DNA from: an uncultured Prevotella sp.
GTDB taxonomy: Bacteria; Bacteroidota; Bacteroidia; Bacteroidales; Bacteroidaceae
NCBI GenBank assembly: GCA_900315835.1
Contig: ONAR01000019.1
Coordinates: 40,337 to 104,336, forward strand
Reading direction: 5' to 3'
Length of the DNA stretch: 64,000 bases
Positions 60,552 to 64,000 of this stretch are shown one piece after another (within the stretch, counting starts at the first letter, position 1; the number at the start of each line of letters is the position of its first letter). Below the pieces are notes generated by a model that was not told the DNA's origin, did no database searches, and saw only the letters and a list, made by a program, of their open reading frames with translations. Both the position numbers and the translations under genes were made by a program.

Positions 60552-61439
60552 TTACCCTCGTTTCATTCGGCTGGTAAGCGACTCGGGCAGCTTCGGCATG
60601 GCGCCTTTCTGCGTGCAGACGAAAGCACTGACATCAACGGCCAGGCTGTGGGCCTCACTGACACTCATGCCCGAGAGCAGGGCAGCGGTGAACGTAGCCG
60701 TGAAGCTGTCACCGGCACCAACCGTATCTGCAACCTCCACCTTCGGCGTCTCGCGGAAACTCGTCTTGCCACCTGGCTCAAAGACGTAGCTGCCGTTGAT
60801 ACCACAGGTCAGCACAACCATCTTCAGATGGTAGCGGTGCATGATGATGCGGCACTTCTCCTCCATATCGAGGCCGGGATAGTCAAACATGCGGCCAATC
60901 ACCACCAGCTCCTCGTCGTTGATCTTCAACACGTCGCAGTGGCGCAGGTTGGCCTGAATAATCTCCTTGTTATAGAAGTTGCCACGCAGGTTGATGTCGA
61001 AGATGCGCAGGCAGTCGGCCGGACAAGCGGCGATGAACTTCTCAATGGTCTGTTTCGACTCCTGACTACGTTGGGCCAGCGACCCGAAGCAGACGGCGCG
61101 GCACTCTTTAGCCACGGCCTCAATCTCAGGCGTGAACTGCAGATGGTCCCATGCCACGTTGGGGGTGAAGGTATAAGTGGGGACACCCGACTCATTGAGC
61201 TTCACGTTGACCGTACCCGTCGGGTAAGGCACACGGGGAACGAGGTACTGAAGGCCGTTCTTGTCGAACGTGGCCAGCGCCTCATCGCCTAAGGCATCGT
61301 TACCGACAGCACTCACGGCCATCGCATTCAAACCAAACTGACTGACATGATAGGCGAAGTTGGCTGGAGCGCCTCCAAGCTTAGCGCCTTCGGGAAGCAC
61401 ATCGTAAAGCACCTCGCCCAATCCTACTATTGTTCTCAT
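60552..61439 (-). CDS. PfkB family carbohydrate kinase (fructokinase-like)
   Basis: A 295-residue sugar kinase of the PfkB/ribokinase family. It opens with GLGEVLYDVLPEGAKLGGAPANFAYH and has the anion-hole motif DTVGAGDSFTA with the catalytic Asp. Fructose is the likely substrate because a sugar MFS transporter and a GH32 fructanase flank it. It follows the transporter by 12 bp. Confidence 0.9.
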   Translation of the reverse strand: MRTIVGLGEVLYDVLPEGAKLGGAPANFAYHVSQFGLNAMAVSAVGNDALGDEALATFDKNGLQYLVPRVPYPTGTVNVKLNESGVPTYTFTPNVAWDHLQFTPEIEAVAKECRAVCFGSLAQRSQESKQTIEKFIAACPADCLRIFDINLRGNFYNKEIIQANLRHCDVLKINDEELVVIGRMFDYPGLDMEEKCRIIMHRYHLKMVVLTCGINGSYVFEPGGKTSFRETPKVEVADTVGAGDSFTATFTAALLSGMSVSEAHSLAVDVSAFVCTQKGAMPKLPESLTSRMKRG

Positions 61440-61451
61440 ATTATTGATGTA

Positions 61452-62657
61452 TTAGAATTTCACCTGACGGATATAGCTGAAGAGATAGATGACGCCAACG
61501 CTCATCACGATGACCGAGCCTATCTGACTGCCCATACCATCGCTGACCAAGCCCATGACCAACGGGAAGATGGTACCACCGAACAGACCCATAATCATCA
61601 GTCCGCTCACGGCATTCTTCTTCTCAGGCATGGAGAGCAGTGCCTGCGAGAGACACATGCTGAACACATTGCTGTTGCCGTAGCCCACCAGCGCAATAGC
61701 GGTGAAGAGCATGAGCTTGCTCGTTCCGACAAACATGCCGACCATGCTCAAGGCCATCATCACGATGCTAATGATGAAGAATGTGCGGGTCTTCAACACA
61801 CGAAGGAAGAAGCTACCGGTAAGACAGCCGATGGTGCGCGCAATGAAATAAACCGACGTGGCAAACAGCGCCTCGCCCTGCAGGTCCATACCCAGACGCT
61901 CGTGGAGCAGCTTCGGTGCGATGGTGTTGGTACCGACGTCGATACCGACGTGGCACATGATTCCGAGGAAGCTCAGCAATACGATGGGCACACCAAGCAG
62001 TTTGAAAGCCTCGGCAAACAGACCGCCGACCGACGTGTTGTCGCTGCCCTCGTCGACTTCCTCCTTAATCGGAGTGACCGACAGGGCGATGGTGGCGATG
62101 ATGCCGATAATGGTGAACAACGGGAAGATAATACGCCACGACAGACCGAAGGTCATCGACACATTGGCCGTAGCCCAAGGCACGATGATGGTGGGCAGGA
62201 AGGAGGCAATGGCCTTGACAAACTGACCGAAGGTGAGCGTCGAGGCAAGGTTGCCCTTGACGAGCATCGACACCAGCGGGTTGAGCGATGTCTGCATGAG
62301 GGCGTTGCCGATGCCCAACAGCGAGAAGGCCACCACCATGACGTAGATGTTCTCGGTGAAGATGGGGAGGATGAGCGACAGCAGTGTGACGAGCAGCGAG
62401 AGGATGACCGTCTTCTTGCGCCCAATCTTGTTCATCAGCACACTCGTGGGAACCGAGAAGATGAGGAACCAGAAGAACACGATTGACGGCATCGTGTTCG
62501 ACAGGGTATTGCTGAGGTTAAGGTCCTTCTGCAGGCAGTTGGACGCAGTGCCGACGAGGTCGACGAAGCCCATGGCGAAGAAGCAAAGCATCACCACGAC
62601 GATGGCAGCCTTGCTCGATTGGGCGGCTGCATTCACTGTGTTTTTATTATCTTCCAT
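61452..62657 (-). CDS. MFS sugar transporter (FucP-like)
   Basis: A 401-residue permease with 12 predicted helices, of the fucose/glucose-galactose type common in Bacteroidota fructan loci. FFAMGFVDLVGTASN and LSNTMPSIVFFWFLIFSVP are helices 1-2; the MNKIGRKK loop is the MFS A-motif equivalent. It probably imports fructose released by the GH32 enzyme. First gene of the transporter/kinase pair. Confidence 0.9.
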   Translation of the reverse strand: MEDNKNTVNAAAQSSKAAIVVVMLCFFAMGFVDLVGTASNCLQKDLNLSNTLSNTMPSIVFFWFLIFSVPTSVLMNKIGRKKTVILSLLVTLLSLILPIFTENIYVMVVAFSLLGIGNALMQTSLNPLVSMLVKGNLASTLTFGQFVKAIASFLPTIIVPWATANVSMTFGLSWRIIFPLFTIIGIIATIALSVTPIKEEVDEGSDNTSVGGLFAEAFKLLGVPIVLLSFLGIMCHVGIDVGTNTIAPKLLHERLGMDLQGEALFATSVYFIARTIGCLTGSFFLRVLKTRTFFIISIVMMALSMVGMFVGTSKLMLFTAIALVGYGNSNVFSMCLSQALLSMPEKKNAVSGLMIMGLFGGTIFPLVMGLVSDGMGSQIGSVIVMSVGVIYLFSYIRQVKF

Positions 62658-62675
62658 TCGTTTTTAGATTTTCTG

Positions 62676-62683
62676 CAAATATA
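62676..62683 (-). promoter_or_regulatory. -7 box of the fructose transporter gene
   Basis: TATATTTG on the minus strand, 18 bases before the ATG at 62657. No TTG at standard spacing is seen, which may mean an activator is needed. Confidence 0.45.
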
Positions 62684-62732
62684 AGAAAGAATACGCTATG
62701 TCATTGCATCAGCGTTGTTTTTTTTAGATTTT

Positions 62733-64000
62733 TTATTTTAAAGCATAGACTTTCGCCTTGCCGCCGCTGACGGTGAGGCGGCTGTACGGCTCCGATGGGA
62801 ACACGATGTTCGACATCGCCATCTTGCCGTCAGCATCAAAAGCCTCGATGCTGCTTTTATCAATGAAGATTTGGAGCGTTTTTATCTTTCCCAGCGTCGG
62901 CGCTTTGGTCACGGCGGGGAAGTCGGTGTGATGGTCGCGTTGTTCTTCAGTTGCACCTCCACCATGCAGGCCGGGGTCAGACTTTTCTGCGCTTTCTTGG
63001 CGAAGGCGTTGAGGATTTCGGGTGATGGCTTCACGCTGACGTACCCCTGACCGTTGTATTCGAAATAGCCGAGATCGCGGGCAATGCCGTTGGCCGAGCG
63101 GTACTGCTTCGTCGGTACCTGTGCGGCATACTGCCAGTTGCTCATCCACGGCAGTGCCACATGGCGGCCGTCGGGGGCGTTGTTGAAGGTCACCGTGGCG
63201 TAGTGGTCCTTGCCCCAGTCCATCCACTTCGTGACCGAGGGGTCGGTGTCGCAGGTGAAGCGGTGCCCGTCGAAGGAGCCGGTGAAGTACTGTGTGGCCG
63301 AGCCTCCGTGGGGTCCTCCGGGATTGATGTTGCACACGAGCACCCAGTGGCCGTTGCCCATGTCGAGCAGGTCGGGGCATTCCCATACGCCGGTATGGCA
63401 GCCGTAGCCGTCGCCGAAGTCGCTTTCGAAGGTCCAGTCCCTGAGGTTCTTCGAGGAGAAGAGCTTCATGTGCTGCTTCTCCGAGACGATGAGAATCCAT
63501 TTCTGCTGTGGCTCATACCAGATGATATGCGGGTCGCGGAAGTCGGGAATGTCGGAGGTCAGCACGGGATTGGCGGCGTATTTGGTGAACGTCTTGCCGT
63601 TGTCGGTGCTGTAGGCCATGCTCTGCGTCTGCGACTGTCCGGCCGAGGTGTAGTAAGCCAAGATAGTGCCGGCGCCGAGGCCCGCCGTGTTGTTCTTATC
63701 GACCACAGCGCTGCCGCTGAAGATGGTGCCGAGGGCGTCGGGCTCAATGGCCTCACCCTCAAACGTCCAGTGCACCAGGTCGGTGCTGGTGGCGTGGCCC
63801 CACGTCATGTTCTCCCACGTCGATCCGAAGGGGTTGTGCTGGTAATAGAGATTCCACACGCCGTCCTTGTAGAACAGTCCGTTGGGATCGTTCATCCAGC
63901 CATAAGCCGGCGTGTGGTGATAGACGGGGCGGAAACGCTCGCGGTTGGTCATATCGAACGTATTGGCTGTCCGCATGAGCTTCCAGCAGGTCATGTCGCT
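62733..64000 (-). pseudogene. GH32 fructan hydrolase, disrupted near its 3' end; 5' end outside the window
   Basis: The frame reaching the window edge (62909-64000) encodes the five-bladed propeller of a family 32 glycosidase: nucleophile in WMNDPNG, RDPH (stabiliser) and the acid/base Glu in WECPDL. It then stops after ATITPTSPP. The expected C-terminal sandwich continues in another frame (DFPAVTKAPTLGK...IDKSSIEAFDADGKMAMSN), down to 62733. About 30 residues between the two parts are missing, so a deletion with frameshift near 62925 has probably inactivated it, unless assembly is wrong. The N-terminal signal peptide is off the window. Confidence 0.75.

Noticed and set aside
1-64000. tRNA, rRNA, tmRNA or RNase P RNA genes
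   Set aside because: No sequence with the expected conserved cores was found by eye; a covariance scan would settle this.

Overview
The window looks like chromosomal DNA from a Bacteroidota species, most likely Prevotellaceae. The evidence is a type IX secretion pair (PorU/PorV), a SusC/SusD outer-membrane system with DUF4843 and PKD-like lipoproteins, DUF4290 and DUF6080 proteins, a Ric iron-sulfur repair protein, and many promoters of the Bacteroidota type (TTG, 19-21 bp, TAnnTTTG). Genes are dense. I see no rRNA, tRNA, CRISPR array, intact insertion sequence or prophage.

Layout: 0-5 kb holds a DJ-1 family protein, ispD, recG and a secreted M23/LysM peptidase. 5-7.1 kb has two glycosyltransferases. 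7.3-7.5 kb carries a probable non-coding RNA with its own promoter and terminator, followed by an ORF6N protein. From 16.3 down to 8.2 kb on the minus strand runs an operon of an S8 protease, a fumarylacetoacetase-like enzyme, porU, porV and ispF. 19.3-16.4 kb is the rplM-rpsI-rpsB-tsf operon. 19.5-32.5 kb is a cell-surface glycan region: several glycosyltransferases, a Wzx-type flippase, a DUF6080 membrane protein, a CTP-dependent cytidylyltransferase, an SDR enzyme, a LicD transferase and an Rpn-type nuclease with a 14-heptad tail. It also contains at least three decayed glycosyltransferase fragments. From 40.7 down to 33.2 kb lies a seven-gene operon (phosphoethanolamine-transferase-like sulfatase, two acyltransferases, UbiA-type phosphoribosyltransferase, HAD phosphatase, GtrA, second DUF6080). 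It resembles the front half of the mycobacterial polyprenyl-phosphoryl-ribose pathway.

49-41 kb is a SusC/SusD/DUF4843/PKD/TlpA operon. 49.6-51.4 kb is a divergent ric-lysR pair with LysR-type operator candidates, bracketed by copies of a dispersed repeat. 51.4-52.2 kb is a gene-free convergent region filled with several repeat families. 52.2-60.4 kb is housekeeping: nadD, gmk, yicC on minus; tsaB, DUF4290, murA, rimM, dxr, rseP on plus. The right end is a fructan/fructose module: fructokinase, an MFS sugar transporter and a GH32 gene that runs off the window and appears disrupted near its 3' end.

Repeats concentrate in gene ends and convergent intergenic regions. Two arrays of one 22-bp repeat lie 30 kb apart, and four other short repeat families occur at two places each.
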